Notes: a model not told the origin generated them from the letters alone. Counted from the first letter of the stretch, positions 26,087 through 35,343 are shown. The stretch is DNA of 64,000 nucleotides from an uncultured Armatimonadota bacterium (GCA_903927345.1 CAIYMO010000049.1:155005-219004); one strand, 5' to 3'. Program-made: numbers and translations.

Positions 26087-26572
26087 GTGGCTTTTTTCGG
26101 TAACGTCGTTTTGTTTCTAGCACTGATCGTAGCGGTCGTGTTCTCGCTGTTGGTTCTGGTAACCGGCAAGGGAGATGCGATGAGCGGTGGCGGAAGCGTC
26201 CGAACCACATTCAAGGGTAAAGCGAGTTTCGATGACATCATCTCGAAATGGACCCTTATCATGGGCGTTTCGTTCATGGCTCTCGTTCTTCTCTATACGG
26301 TAGTTTCAAACCGAGTCAACGAGGCGAACCTTTCGGTCGTCCCAGGTTCATCAGCGGCAGCTCCAGAGTCGAACTCCTCTGCACCGCAGCCTGCCGATTC
26401 AAACAAACCGGCAGAAGCAGCGAACACTCCGGCACCTGATGCTAACAAGCCAGCCGAAGCGGCAAACGCTCCTGCAGAAGCAACGAACGCACCCGCAACC
26501 AGCGATACTAATAAGCCTGCAGCCGGCGCAAATGCTCCTGCGGCTGATGCTAACGCTCCTGCAGCAAACTAG
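26087..26572 (+). CDS. secG: SecG translocase subunit with long Ala/Pro/Asn tail
   Basis: The first 80 residues are SecG-like: a transmembrane helix, the conserved GDAMSGGGS loop, and a second helix (LIMGVSFMALVLLYTVV). SecG stabilises the SecYEG protein-export channel. A further 80-residue low-complexity tail made almost only of A, P, N, T, K, S, E and D (repeats like NKPAEAANAPA) follows and would be exposed. The start is GTG at 26087, with TATGAT eleven bases upstream. Confidence 0.85.
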   Translation: MAFFGNVVLFLALIVAVVFSLLVLVTGKGDAMSGGGSVRTTFKGKASFDDIISKWTLIMGVSFMALVLLYTVVSNRVNEANLSVVPGSSAAAPESNSSAPQPADSNKPAEAANTPAPDANKPAEAANAPAEATNAPATSDTNKPAAGANAPAADANAPAAN

Positions 26573-28356
26573 TTTGGTTTCGCGACTCGGCGAGTGTCCT
26601 GGTCGCGAATCGTAAATCCACTCTTGTCGAAGTGCTCCAAAATGGGGATCACGAATCGCCTTGACGTGTCCAAAAAGTCTCGTAGTTCGGACGCGTTGAA
26701 CTCCCTTTCGCCGGCCCACAGCGCAACCTTTCGCTTGAGCTTATCAAGCTGATCGAGTGTGTAGTAGGTGCCGTCGGAGACTTCGACGAGTCTCCCGGCA
26801 TATGCGCCAAGTCTCATGATCTCGTCGACGGCTTGAGTTGGGGTGACGAGTGCTTTGGCAACTTCGGAGATGTAGGGCGCATTGATCCCGTGACGATCAA
26901 GCTCAATTTCGACTCGCGAAAGGAAGCTATCCTGCTTACCGGTGAGCTGAATTCTGAAGTCGACCATCCGCACTCTCGATCCTTCGACATCAATCTTTTT
27001 GAGGGCGGCGAGTTGAGCAACAATAAGGTCGAGACACTTTGCATCCCACCGGCGATTCATGTTTTCCATGACGAGCTCAGCGGGCTGGAAAGCCACGGTC
27101 GGCTCTTTGACGTGAAGTTCGCTGAGGCAACCAAGGAATCGCTGGGCTTCTCGGAGGAAAACATCCGGCGTGAACCAAGTTCCGCCAAAGCTCATGGCTC
27201 TTCGCTGACCTTTCAGCTCGGCAAAGTCGTCACCAAGATCCTGCTGGGTTACCCCCATCAGTTTGCAAATCTCGTGGGTCATCACCCCCTCGCTTCGGTC
27301 GTTTAGAATTCGGAGAATTGCTTCTGTCGGATTATCTGTATCCCATTCAAACACTGCCTCCTGGCGGCGTTGAAGGGTTGCCGAAAGACTAGTGACCACG
27401 CCACCTCCCAACACAAGTGGAGGATGCATTTGACGGATAATCAGCGGTTGTCCGGGAAGAGCCGCGATCCTTTCATTCACACGGATTTGGGCGAGACTCG
27501 GGGACAGATCACTGGGGAACAGCCTTCCTGTTACCTCGTCAGTTCCGATATTGACCCGAATTTCGGCGGCGTAGCTGGGTTGGTGCTGCCACTGGACCTC
27601 TGCTTCAAAGAACTCAGTTGAGCCCATGTCGTCGATGGACCCGACGAGCATTCCGGAGCGAAGTTTGTATTGATCGATATCCAGCAGGGTCATTGAGACG
27701 CGACTACCGGCGTCCATCAGCGTAAAGACATCGTCAGTTTTACTGACTGACCGCATGGTGGCAACATGGCCCCCTGGGAAAATGCTGGCTCTCGAACCGG
27801 CCTGTGGCAGTCCTTTTGCGATGACACCGGTGACGACATAACCTTGACGAGGGAGCGTATCAACAGAATCGATGGCCATGTACCAGTTGAACCCGCCGGG
27901 CTTAGGGCCGACTTGCTTTATCGCTTCCTTAATCGCGGCCTGAATGTCATCGGTTTGGTCGACGTCAAAGACTTTGGCGGAACAGAAGCGAGTTGGCGCC
28001 AGAAGGTTGAGAAGTTCGGGAGGAGCGATCCGACCGCGCGTCACAATGATGAGCGAACTCACAGGGGCGCCAATCATGACTTCTACAAACTCCCGCCAGG
28101 TGGGATGATTGGCGTCGTTCGGACCAATACAGACGACAGCAACGTCGGTGAGCAAAGCCGTTGCATACGCGTGGTGCAGGTATCGCTCGTGCCCAGGAGT
28201 GTCGACCAAGGTGGCTCGTAACTCGGCCGAATCCCAAGAATAGTAGTGACAGGTACTCGTCAGCAGGGTCTGCCTTGTGGGATTCCCCAAAAGAGTGTCC
28301 ACCAGGCTGGATTTGCCCGCCTCGTGAGGCCCAAAAACTCCGACTACGACACCCAT
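26569..28356 (-). CDS. divergent SelB-like translational GTPase
   Basis: Domain order matches selenocysteine elongation factor SelB: an N-terminal G domain, two beta-barrel domains around residues 170-340, then tandem winged helices. The C-terminus is distinctly SelB-like (FNASELRDFLDTSRRF, ILEHFDKSGF). The G domain is altered. P-loop GPHEAGKS (9-16) and DTPGH (52-56) are present, but the NKxD/TKxD specificity motif is replaced by VTRG at about 105-108. The switch I RG-x-T motif is absent too. No selA, selD or tRNA-Sec is in the window. It may be a SelB paralogue with a new role. Confidence 0.75.
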   Translation of the reverse strand: MGVVVGVFGPHEAGKSSLVDTLLGNPTRQTLLTSTCHYYSWDSAELRATLVDTPGHERYLHHAYATALLTDVAVVCIGPNDANHPTWREFVEVMIGAPVSSLIIVTRGRIAPPELLNLLAPTRFCSAKVFDVDQTDDIQAAIKEAIKQVGPKPGGFNWYMAIDSVDTLPRQGYVVTGVIAKGLPQAGSRASIFPGGHVATMRSVSKTDDVFTLMDAGSRVSMTLLDIDQYKLRSGMLVGSIDDMGSTEFFEAEVQWQHQPSYAAEIRVNIGTDEVTGRLFPSDLSPSLAQIRVNERIAALPGQPLIIRQMHPPLVLGGGVVTSLSATLQRRQEAVFEWDTDNPTEAILRILNDRSEGVMTHEICKLMGVTQQDLGDDFAELKGQRRAMSFGGTWFTPDVFLREAQRFLGCLSELHVKEPTVAFQPAELVMENMNRRWDAKCLDLIVAQLAALKKIDVEGSRVRMVDFRIQLTGKQDSFLSRVEIELDRHGINAPYISEVAKALVTPTQAVDEIMRLGAYAGRLVEVSDGTYYTLDQLDKLKRKVALWAGEREFNASELRDFLDTSRRFVIPILEHFDKSGFTIRDQDTRRVAKPN

Positions 28357-28362
28357 AGATGA

Positions 28363-29247
28363 TTACAGCACTAATGCAGGGTATTCGCGATACTCCACAA
28401 CCTCATTTCGGCTGATCCAGAGGGGAAATTCACCTTTTGTGGTCGCCGCACCGAAATCACCGTCCTTTCGGAGTGCGAACACGACACAGGGCAACGTCAT
28501 TGATTCGGGCTGCCGCCTCATCATGTGGCGGATCGTTTCTTCGCATGCTTCAAGTGCGGACATGCCTGCTTCCATGTTTCGTACTGTTCGGAACGATGCG
28601 CTGGCCTTCCAGAGTTCCTCGCCCAATCCGGTGGCTCCGGCAGCGCCGATCTCATCATCGGCGTAGATGCCTGCACCAATGATCGGAGAGTCTCCTACTC
28701 GGCCGGGAAGCTTCCATGCCAGACCACTTGTCGCGGATGCTGCGACAAGATGGGGTTGTCCGAGGTCTTCAAGCGCAAGCATCGTGACCGTATCGTGGCT
28801 CTCCTGAGAGGTGTGGACATAGAACTTATCCGCATCTCCTCTTCGCCACTCATCATATTTCGCGATGTTTTCGGGAGTCATCAAGTTGATTGGCTCCATT
28901 CCGAGGGAGATGCCGTACCGTCTTGCTTGGTCTCCAGAGAGCATCACATGGGGAGTCTTCTCCATTACCGCGCGCGCGAGGGAGATCGTGGGGCACAGAC
29001 CACGGACAGAACAGACCGCCCCCGCGTTAAGATCTCTTCCGTCCATGATCGATGCATCGAGCTCTAACTCTCCATCCGCATTTGGAAGCGACCCCAGGCC
29101 GATCGCCAGGAGCTCTGGATCCAGTTCGCAGGCGGCAAGTCCTTTCTCGACCATGGTGATCAGGTCTGCTCCGGCTCGGCGGGCTGCCCAGGCGGCGTCC
29201 ATTCCGACCTTGCCTGGCTCCTTCCAAGAAACGAGAAGAGTTGTCAT
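28363..29247 (-). CDS. glycosylasparaginase / isoaspartyl peptidase (Ntn hydrolase)
   Basis: This 294-residue T2-family Ntn hydrolase has the autoprocessing site SHDTVTMLALE, where the threonine becomes the new N-terminal nucleophile. It also has GRVGDSPIIGAGIYAD in the substrate pocket and GATGLGE further on. These enzymes remove asparagine-linked sugars or isoaspartyl residues. No signal peptide is present. TAAACT lies seven bases upstream of the ATG, and the SelB-like gene follows six bases downstream. Confidence 0.88.
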   Translation of the reverse strand: MTTLLVSWKEPGKVGMDAAWAARRAGADLITMVEKGLAACELDPELLAIGLGSLPNADGELELDASIMDGRDLNAGAVCSVRGLCPTISLARAVMEKTPHVMLSGDQARRYGISLGMEPINLMTPENIAKYDEWRRGDADKFYVHTSQESHDTVTMLALEDLGQPHLVAASATSGLAWKLPGRVGDSPIIGAGIYADDEIGAAGATGLGEELWKASASFRTVRNMEAGMSALEACEETIRHMMRRQPESMTLPCVVFALRKDGDFGAATTKGEFPLWISRNEVVEYREYPALVL

Positions 29248-29346
29248 GGGCGAGAGTTTACAGGTTTATCGAAAGAACTTTCCGAATTCAAGCTGAGTTA
29301 ATTTGAACCTGAAACGGCTGATCCGCGAATCAAAAACAAGTAAATC

Positions 29347-29378
29347 TACCAATACTGGTAATTTTACTAGGGTGGTAA
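29347..29378. promoter_or_regulatory. candidate operator cluster upstream of flagellin B
   Basis: TACCAATACTGGTA at 29347-29360 is an inverted repeat (TACCA/TGGTA). It is followed at once by TTACTAGGGTGGTAA at 29364-29378, which resembles TTACTAGCTGGTAA upstream of flagellin A. It lies about 150 bases before the flagellin start. Confidence 0.4.
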
Positions 29379-29526
29379 TTGTGCTGGGGATGGAAACAAG
29401 TAAATGAACGAGGATCGTTGAACCGGCGATCTCGATCACGAAACCGATTGAGGAATCGAAAGAGGGATCGTTTTTTCGGAAACCAAGGAATGGTGGAAGG
29501 TCTGGTTCACGACACACGGAGGTCAC

Positions 29527-30957
29527 ATGTCATTTCGAATCAACACTAACGTCGGCGCACTCAGCGCATTCAATAGCGTCAATCAAGTCTCAGACCAGCT
29601 CAGCAAGTCCCAAGGCAAGCTCAGCTCAGGTCTTCGCATCAAGGATGCATCAGACGATCCAGCAGGATTGATCTCTTCGGAGCTCTTCCGCTCACAGATC
29701 AACTCGATGGATGCCGCACTGCGAAACAACCAAGAGGCTCTTAACTATGCAAAGACCGCAGAGAACGCTCTCGGCGAAATGAGCAAGCTACTCAGCGACG
29801 CTCGAGGACTCACCATCGCTTCCGGTAACTCGGCTACCCTTACGGCTGCCCAAGTTGCTGCGAACCAAGATCAGATCAACTCGATCATCTCGTCGATTGA
29901 CCGAATTTCGACCACGGTTACCTACTCGGGACGAAAGCTCCTGGACGGTTCCGCTGGAACGACGGTTCAAATCTCTAACCAAACCAAGTTGAGCGGATTC
30001 AGCTTCGGTGGCTCGCTGGGAACCACTTCGATCACCTCGAACGGTCTCATCACGCTTCAGCAGACAGTTGCGGCAACCCGTGCACTGTACACTGCCACCT
30101 CGTTGCTCACCGCTGGTGCACTCCAGTCCGGTACAGTTGCGCTCAACGGTGTCAACTTCAACATCTCGGCAGGTACCACTGGTGCTTCCTTGGCCAACGT
30201 CTTCAACGCAGCTTCGGCTCAGACTGGCGTCACGGCATCTTGGAACGCAGCAGGCAACCAGCTCACCTTCCAATCGGTCCAGACCGGTTCAAACCGACAG
30301 ATCACCTTCACAGACACCACTGGTGTTGTCAGCTCCGCTGCAAACACCACTGCTAACGTGGTTGGTGTGGATGCTGCCGCAACTGTCACCATCGGAGGCG
30401 TCTCTGCGCTCTTCACTGGTGGACGATCTGGTGCAGACGGACTTACTCTCACCGACTCAAACGGCAACAAGATGCTGGTTGGAGAAGGCGGAAACGGAGT
30501 CTCTGCAGCCGCAGCTGTCGGACGAGTCATGGCTCAGGACTCGAACTTCCAAATCGGATTCCTTTCTGGCGTCACCGCCAACTTGGCACTCCGAAACATG
30601 GGATCGAGCCAGCTGGGAACTGGAATCGTCGCCGGTACCACCATCAACAACCTGGACGTCTCCACTGCACAGAACGCGACAAACGCTCTCGCTGTCATCG
30701 ACAAGGCGATTGAAGAAGTCAGCTCAATGCGTGGGAAGATTGGTAACTTCCAGCGAAACGTTCTCGAAACGAACAGCCGGTCTCTGACCAGCATGAGAGA
30801 GAACCTCTCGGCTTCCGAGTCCTCCATCCGTGACCTCGACGTCGCCGAAGAGATGACTACCTACACGAAGCTCCAAGTTATGTCTCAAGCAGGAATGTCC
30901 ATCCTCGGACAAGCAAACCAGTCCGGTCAAGGAGTTCTTTCCCTTCTCCGCGGCTAA
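29527..30957 (+). CDS. flagellin B
   Basis: This 476-residue paralogue of flagellin A has the same conserved ends (MSFRINTNVGALSAFNSVNQ, DDPAGLI, a terminal GVLSLLRG) and nearly the same centre, including LITLQQT and GGRSGADGLTLTD. Differences are scattered single substitutions, and DNA tracts of 38 and 35 bases are identical between the genes. GGAGG lies five bases before the ATG. It faces away from flagellin A, the two 5' ends being 7.3 kb apart. A terminator follows. Confidence 0.96.
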   Translation: MSFRINTNVGALSAFNSVNQVSDQLSKSQGKLSSGLRIKDASDDPAGLISSELFRSQINSMDAALRNNQEALNYAKTAENALGEMSKLLSDARGLTIASGNSATLTAAQVAANQDQINSIISSIDRISTTVTYSGRKLLDGSAGTTVQISNQTKLSGFSFGGSLGTTSITSNGLITLQQTVAATRALYTATSLLTAGALQSGTVALNGVNFNISAGTTGASLANVFNAASAQTGVTASWNAAGNQLTFQSVQTGSNRQITFTDTTGVVSSAANTTANVVGVDAAATVTIGGVSALFTGGRSGADGLTLTDSNGNKMLVGEGGNGVSAAAAVGRVMAQDSNFQIGFLSGVTANLALRNMGSSQLGTGIVAGTTINNLDVSTAQNATNALAVIDKAIEEVSSMRGKIGNFQRNVLETNSRSLTSMRENLSASESSIRDLDVAEEMTTYTKLQVMSQAGMSILGQANQSGQGVLSLLRG

Positions 30958-30988
30958 GCAAACTTTGCACCTCGAAAGACAAGACCAA

Positions 30989-31018
30989 CCCCACCTTCGG
31001 GTGGGGCTTTCTTGTTTG
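30989..31018 (+). terminator. intrinsic terminator of flagellin B
   Basis: A seven-pair stem CCCCACC/GGTGGGG with a TTCG tetraloop is followed by CTTTCTTGTTT. Confidence 0.85.
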
Positions 31019-31112
31019 TCCAGGTCGGGTTTTTTTCGCGTGCTGTTTTAGATCGATACGAACTGCTCGCAACAGAAACCCATCGTCATCCGTCTAGTAA
31101 AATCGCAAGGTT

Positions 31113-33296
31113 ATGGGCGGCGGACTTGAGACAGAGGTTCAGTTTGTTAAAGGGGTTGGTCCTCGGTTAGCGAAGCTATACACCAAACTCGGGGTCGTGA
31201 CAGTTGATGACCTTCTGTTCCACCTTCCTCGCAAGTATCAAGATCGCCGGAATATTCCTCCGATCGCCAAAGCGAGACCGGGCGAGGTCGTGACCGTTCG
31301 GGGTCGGTTAAGGCGAGTTGAGGCCCGACCGATCAGCGGAGGCAGAGTCATTCTCAAGGCAATCATCGAGGATGAGAGTGGCGCGATCAACCTAACATGG
31401 TTCAACCAACCTTGGGTTCGCAAGCAACTAGAGGAGTCGAGTGGCGACATTATCGCCTACGGTCTAGTAAAGGCCGGCACCCATCTTGACGAGATTGCAG
31501 CTCCAGAGTGGGAATCCGTTGAGGACGAGGACGGTATAGACGGATTTGCTCGAATCGTGCCGCTCTATCCGCTCACGGAAGGATTGCCACAGAAACTCGC
31601 GCGACGTGCAGCGCAGGCTGCGGTTGATTCATTTATCAATCTTGTTGAGGAGCCCCTTCCAAAATCTCTACTCGAAAGTCAGAAGCTGAAAGGCGTTCAG
31701 TGGTGCCTTCGGCAGATTCACAATCCCGAAAACGAGGAAGCACGGATCCAGGCTCGGCGGCGGCTCGTGTTTGAGGAGTTTCTGTATTTACAACTAGAGT
31801 TGGCCCTTCGGCGATCTGAAACTCAACAGGAACTCGGGATCGCGTTTCCTGTCGATGCCCTCATTGCCGGCGAAGATCCTGCGCCTCCCGCACCAGCAAA
31901 GGCAGATCGAAAAGTCGAGGCGGCGGAGAATCTCTTCAACCTACTCAACGAAGAGAAGCGCAAAGGTGAACCACTTTGGGAGCAGATCGACCGTATGCTT
32001 CCCTTCGCTTTGACCGGAGCCCAACGGCGCGTCATCGGAGAGGTGTTTGAGGACATGCGACTTCCCCACCCGATGAACAGGCTGGTCCAAGGTGATGTTG
32101 GTGCGGGAAAGACGGCGGTCGCGGCTTGTTGCATGCTCGCGGCAGTGCGAAGCGGATACCAGGCAGCCCTCATGGCACCCACCGAAATTCTTGCGGAACA
32201 GCACGCCAAAGGTCTTCGGCGGCTCCTGGAACCGCTCGGAATCCAGGTTGATCTATTGGTCGGAAAGCTTAACTCGAGAGAACGAAAGCACACCTACCAG
32301 AATGTGCGCGATGGATCGTGTCAGATCGCGGTTGGGACTCATGCCTTGATTCAAGACGGGGTCGAGTTCAAGAACTTGGGATTTGTTGTTGTCGATGAGC
32401 AGCATCGATTCGGCGTGTTGCAGCGGAAGGCGCTCCGCGATAAGGGTCTGGGGAATCCGGATGTCTTGGTCATGACCGCCACTCCGATCCCACGAACGTT
32501 GACGATGACTCTGTACGGTGATCTCGATTTGAGCGTGATTGATGAGCTTCCTCCGGGAAGAAAGCCGATCAAGACTCATTTCAAACGTCGGGCAGACCGA
32601 GGTCCGGTCTATGAGAATGTTCGAGCGTTGCTCGACCAAGGGCGCCAAGCTTACGTTGTTTGCCCGATGGTCAGTGAAAGCGAGAAGATGATGGCTCAGG
32701 CCGCTGAGGAGCTCTACGCCGAGCTGTCAAACGGCAGTTTTTCGGATAAGCGAGTCGGATTGTTGCATGGTCAGATGAAGCCGGTAGAGAAGGACGCAGT
32801 GATGGACGCTTTTCGTAAGCATGAGCTGGATGTGCTCGTCGCCACGACGGTCATCGAAGTTGGCGTTGACGTACCCAATGCGAGCGTGATGATCATTGAG
32901 GACGCGAACCGATTTGGGCTATCTCAGCTACACCAGCTACGCGGTCGAGTTGGACGAGGTGAGCACCAATCCTATTGCGTGCTTGTTGCCGATGTAAAAA
33001 CTGACGATGCGATTGCCCGCATGGATGTTATGGTTGCGACGACTGACGGGTTCAAGATTGCGGAGGAGGACCTCAACCTCCGCGGACCGGGGAACTTGGC
33101 AGGGACGGAGCAGCATGGTCAAATGGACTTTAAAGTTGCCGACTTGATCCAGGACTCGAAGCTATTGGAAGTTGCACGGCAGTGCGCAATGCGGATCATT
33201 GAGGAAAACCCTCGCCTTGTCGGTGAAGAGTGGTACAAAGTGCGAGAAAACTTGTCAAAACGACGGTCTGATGTGGCACTCGTGACCGTTTCCTAG
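31113..33296 (+). CDS. recG: ATP-dependent DNA helicase RecG
   Basis: RecG remodels stalled forks and branched DNA. The 727-residue protein has the N-terminal wedge/OB domain (VKGVGPRLAKLYTKLGV, DLLFHLPRKYQDRR), Walker A GDVGAGKT, DEQH in VVDEQHRFG, motif III TATPIPRTLT, and the C-terminal region with GRVGRGEHQSYC. An acidic/proline-rich spacer (about residues 250-285) lies between the wedge and helicase domains. TAAAAT lies nine bases before the ATG. The rhodanese gene follows 14 bases later. Confidence 0.97.
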   Translation: MGGGLETEVQFVKGVGPRLAKLYTKLGVVTVDDLLFHLPRKYQDRRNIPPIAKARPGEVVTVRGRLRRVEARPISGGRVILKAIIEDESGAINLTWFNQPWVRKQLEESSGDIIAYGLVKAGTHLDEIAAPEWESVEDEDGIDGFARIVPLYPLTEGLPQKLARRAAQAAVDSFINLVEEPLPKSLLESQKLKGVQWCLRQIHNPENEEARIQARRRLVFEEFLYLQLELALRRSETQQELGIAFPVDALIAGEDPAPPAPAKADRKVEAAENLFNLLNEEKRKGEPLWEQIDRMLPFALTGAQRRVIGEVFEDMRLPHPMNRLVQGDVGAGKTAVAACCMLAAVRSGYQAALMAPTEILAEQHAKGLRRLLEPLGIQVDLLVGKLNSRERKHTYQNVRDGSCQIAVGTHALIQDGVEFKNLGFVVVDEQHRFGVLQRKALRDKGLGNPDVLVMTATPIPRTLTMTLYGDLDLSVIDELPPGRKPIKTHFKRRADRGPVYENVRALLDQGRQAYVVCPMVSESEKMMAQAAEELYAELSNGSFSDKRVGLLHGQMKPVEKDAVMDAFRKHELDVLVATTVIEVGVDVPNASVMIIEDANRFGLSQLHQLRGRVGRGEHQSYCVLVADVKTDDAIARMDVMVATTDGFKIAEEDLNLRGPGNLAGTEQHGQMDFKVADLIQDSKLLEVARQCAMRIIEENPRLVGEEWYKVRENLSKRRSDVALVTVS

Positions 33297-33310
33297 CCAG
33301 AATTAGGTTC

Positions 33311-33637
33311 ATGAGCAACATTGTTGAAGTCTCTCCTGCCGAATTGGACGCCGAAATTAAGGCGGGCACAGCTCTGTTTCTCCTCGATGTTCGAGAGAGC
33401 GACGAGCTTGAGGTAAGCGTATTGCCGAATGTGCACCACATCCCCCTCGGACATATCGAGAACCGATATTCGGAAGTTCCTAAGGATCAGGACGTGGTCG
33501 TCATCTGTCGATCCGGCGGTCGCAGCGGTCGAGCAACCGAGTTTTTGATGTCTCGGGGCTACGATCGAGTACGCAACATGGCTACCGGAATGAACGGATG
33601 GGCCACCACCGTCGACACAACGCTGACCGTGTATTGA
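33311..33637 (+). CDS. rhodanese-like single-domain protein
   Basis: The 108-residue rhodanese module carries active-site Cys66 in [12 protein letters not shown], preceded by [10 protein letters not shown] and PLGHIENR. Single-domain rhodaneses carry sulfane sulfur for many pathways. It is cytoplasmic and lies 14 bases after recG, ahead of rpsR. Confidence 0.92.
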   Translation: MSNIVEVSPAELDAEIKAGTALFLLDVRESDELEVSVLPNVHHIPLGHIENRYSEVPKDQDVVVICRSGGRSGRATEFLMSRGYDRVRNMATGMNGWATTVDTTLTVY

Positions 33638-33666
33638 GTTTTGTGCCATACTATTAGTTCGACTGC

Positions 33667-33685
33667 TCGGGGCTATAGCCCCCGA
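33667..33685 (+). promoter_or_regulatory. hairpin in the rpsR leader
   Basis: TCGGGGC-TATA-GCCCC(C)GA forms a seven-pair stem with one bulged C. It ends four bases before the Shine-Dalgarno GGAGA of rpsR. It is not followed by a T tract, so it is not a terminator; a translational control role is possible. Confidence 0.4.
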
Positions 33686-33701
33686 ATTGGAGACCAAGAG
33701 C

Positions 33702-34061
33702 ATGAGTGAAGAACTGAAAGCCGGCCTCGCCGGAGTAATGGACAAGGATGCGGACGTTGCCGCCCGCCCACGCAATAAGCGCAAGCGCAAAGTTAGCTTC
33801 CTGACCACCAACAAAATTTACGTCGTCGACTACAAGGACACTGCCCTTCTGCGAAAGTTCATCAACGATCGCGGCAAGATGGTTTCAAGCCGACAGTCCG
33901 GTACCACCGCAAAGCAACAGCGACAAGTCGCAAAGGCGATCAAGCTCGCACGAGAAATGGCACTTCTGCCTTTCGTTGTGACCGAGATGAACACCGAGCG
34001 ACGCGAGCGACGATCCGAAGCACCTGCTCCGGCTCCAGCTCCAGCACAAGCCGCTGAGTAA
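33702..34061 (+). CDS. rpsR: ribosomal protein bS18
   Basis: The core [28 protein letters not shown] is typical bS18, which sits with bS6 on the 30S platform. It has an N-terminal extension of about 25 residues and an Ala/Pro-rich C-terminal tail, giving 119 residues against the usual 75-90. The ATG at 33702 follows GGAGA by eight bases. rpsF, ssb and rplI, the usual partners, are not adjacent. A terminator follows. Confidence 0.93.
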   Translation: MSEELKAGLAGVMDKDADVAARPRNKRKRKVSFLTTNKIYVVDYKDTALLRKFINDRGKMVSSRQSGTTAKQQRQVAKAIKLAREMALLPFVVTEMNTERRERRSEAPAPAPAPAQAAE

Positions 34062-34079
34062 GACTCTGCAGCATTTTCT

Positions 34080-34115
34080 CCCTCGGTGGCATTCGCCCCG
34101 AGGGATTTTTGTTTT
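34080..34115 (+). terminator. intrinsic terminator after rpsR
   Basis: CCCTCGG pairs with CCGAGGG across an 11-base loop and is followed by ATTTTTGTTTT. Confidence 0.85.
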
Positions 34116-34157
34116 AGACGACCATTTTTTAACGAACCACAGTAGGCGCCTCACCAC

Positions 34158-35264
34158 ATGGATCCCATCGCAGTCTACGTCCATACTCCTTTCTGCCCTT
34201 CCAAGTGCGGCTATTGCGACTTCAACAGTTTCGCGATGGACGGGGAAATCATTGACCGGACGGTCAAAGCCATCTGCCAAGAAATTCTTCGGTCGTCCCT
34301 TCGTGGCGCTCCGGCGAAGACGATCTTCTTTGGAGGCGGAACCCCCACATTCCTCTCGGGCGAACAGCTCGACTCTTTGCTGAAAGCGGTTTTTGAAGTT
34401 CATCCACCGATCGTGGGATGCGAGATCACCAGCGAGGCAAACCCGGGAACGGTGGATGCTTCCAAGTTTGCGTCAATGCGAGAGTCAGGCTGGAACCGAA
34501 TCTCGTTGGGAGCCCAGAGTTTTCTGGATTCGGATCTTTTGCGCCTTGAGCGAGTTCATAAGGCCGGAGAGATTGAACGTGCGGTTCTCGCCGCCCGGGA
34601 AGCGGGATTCGACAACGTCAATCTTGACTTAATGTTTGCCCTGCCCGATCAGAGCCGACATGCGTGGCGGTCCAACCTGGAGCGAGCGCTGGCCCTAGAG
34701 CCGGAGCATCTGTCTCTGTACTGCCTGACCATTGAGCAGAATACGGCGTTCTATAAGAAGAACCTTCGTGGCGAACTGAACCTACCGGACGACGATTCGC
34801 AGCGGGACATGTATGAGGACTGCCTAAGGATCTGTGCCGAACAAGGGTATGAGCAGTACGAGATTTCAAACTTTTCGAAGCCGGGACGTGAGTGTCAGCA
34901 CAACCTGTGTTACTGGTATGGCGAAGCTTACGCAGGATACGGACCAGGTGCGGTCGGATGTCTTCCCCTCTCTCCCGACCTTCTTCGATACACCAATCTA
35001 AAACACCCTGAGCGATACTGTCAGGCTGTTGAGAACGGAGATCCGATTCCGTTCGAGAGCGAAATCATCGACGTTGCGACGCAAAGGACGGAGCGAATCA
35101 TGCTTGGGCTACGTCTGAATAAGGGAGTGAGCCATGAGGGACTGCCGCAGGGCGCCCTGGCGAAGCTCGAACAACGAGGGTGGATCGGACGAGACGACCA
35201 GCGAGTCTGGCTGACGGCAGAAGGGCGACATTTTTGTTCAGAAGTCGCGCTGGAGCTGATATGA
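34158..35264 (+). CDS. hemW: HemW-type radical SAM protein
   Basis: The radical SAM motif is C13-PSK-C17-GY-C20 followed by D-F. The phenylalanine at this position, rather than the cysteine of HemN, marks HemW, a heme chaperone formerly called coproporphyrinogen oxidase-like. FFGGGTPTFLS and the C-terminal HemN_C wing (IMLGLRLNKGVSHEGLP) are present. It is cytoplasmic and 368 residues long. It ends 80 bases before the flgM promoter. Confidence 0.92.
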   Translation: MDPIAVYVHTPFCPSKCGYCDFNSFAMDGEIIDRTVKAICQEILRSSLRGAPAKTIFFGGGTPTFLSGEQLDSLLKAVFEVHPPIVGCEITSEANPGTVDASKFASMRESGWNRISLGAQSFLDSDLLRLERVHKAGEIERAVLAAREAGFDNVNLDLMFALPDQSRHAWRSNLERALALEPEHLSLYCLTIEQNTAFYKKNLRGELNLPDDDSQRDMYEDCLRICAEQGYEQYEISNFSKPGRECQHNLCYWYGEAYAGYGPGAVGCLPLSPDLLRYTNLKHPERYCQAVENGDPIPFESEIIDVATQRTERIMLGLRLNKGVSHEGLPQGALAKLEQRGWIGRDDQRVWLTAEGRHFCSEVALELI

Positions 35265-35343
35265 TGTCTCCTAAGATTTGCCGGGTTTTGGACTGGTTTA
35301 GGTTCTAGGTAAAAAAACTTTACAAAAAGTGTGAGGTTTTTCC

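Noticed and set aside
31019..31112. Riboswitch in the recG leader
   Set aside because: Only the flagellin B terminator tail and a -10-like TAAAAT are seen; no conserved RNA motif.
33885..34403. 172-codon frame antisense to rpsR and hemW
   Set aside because: Spans two well-identified genes and the rpsR terminator; no family resemblance.
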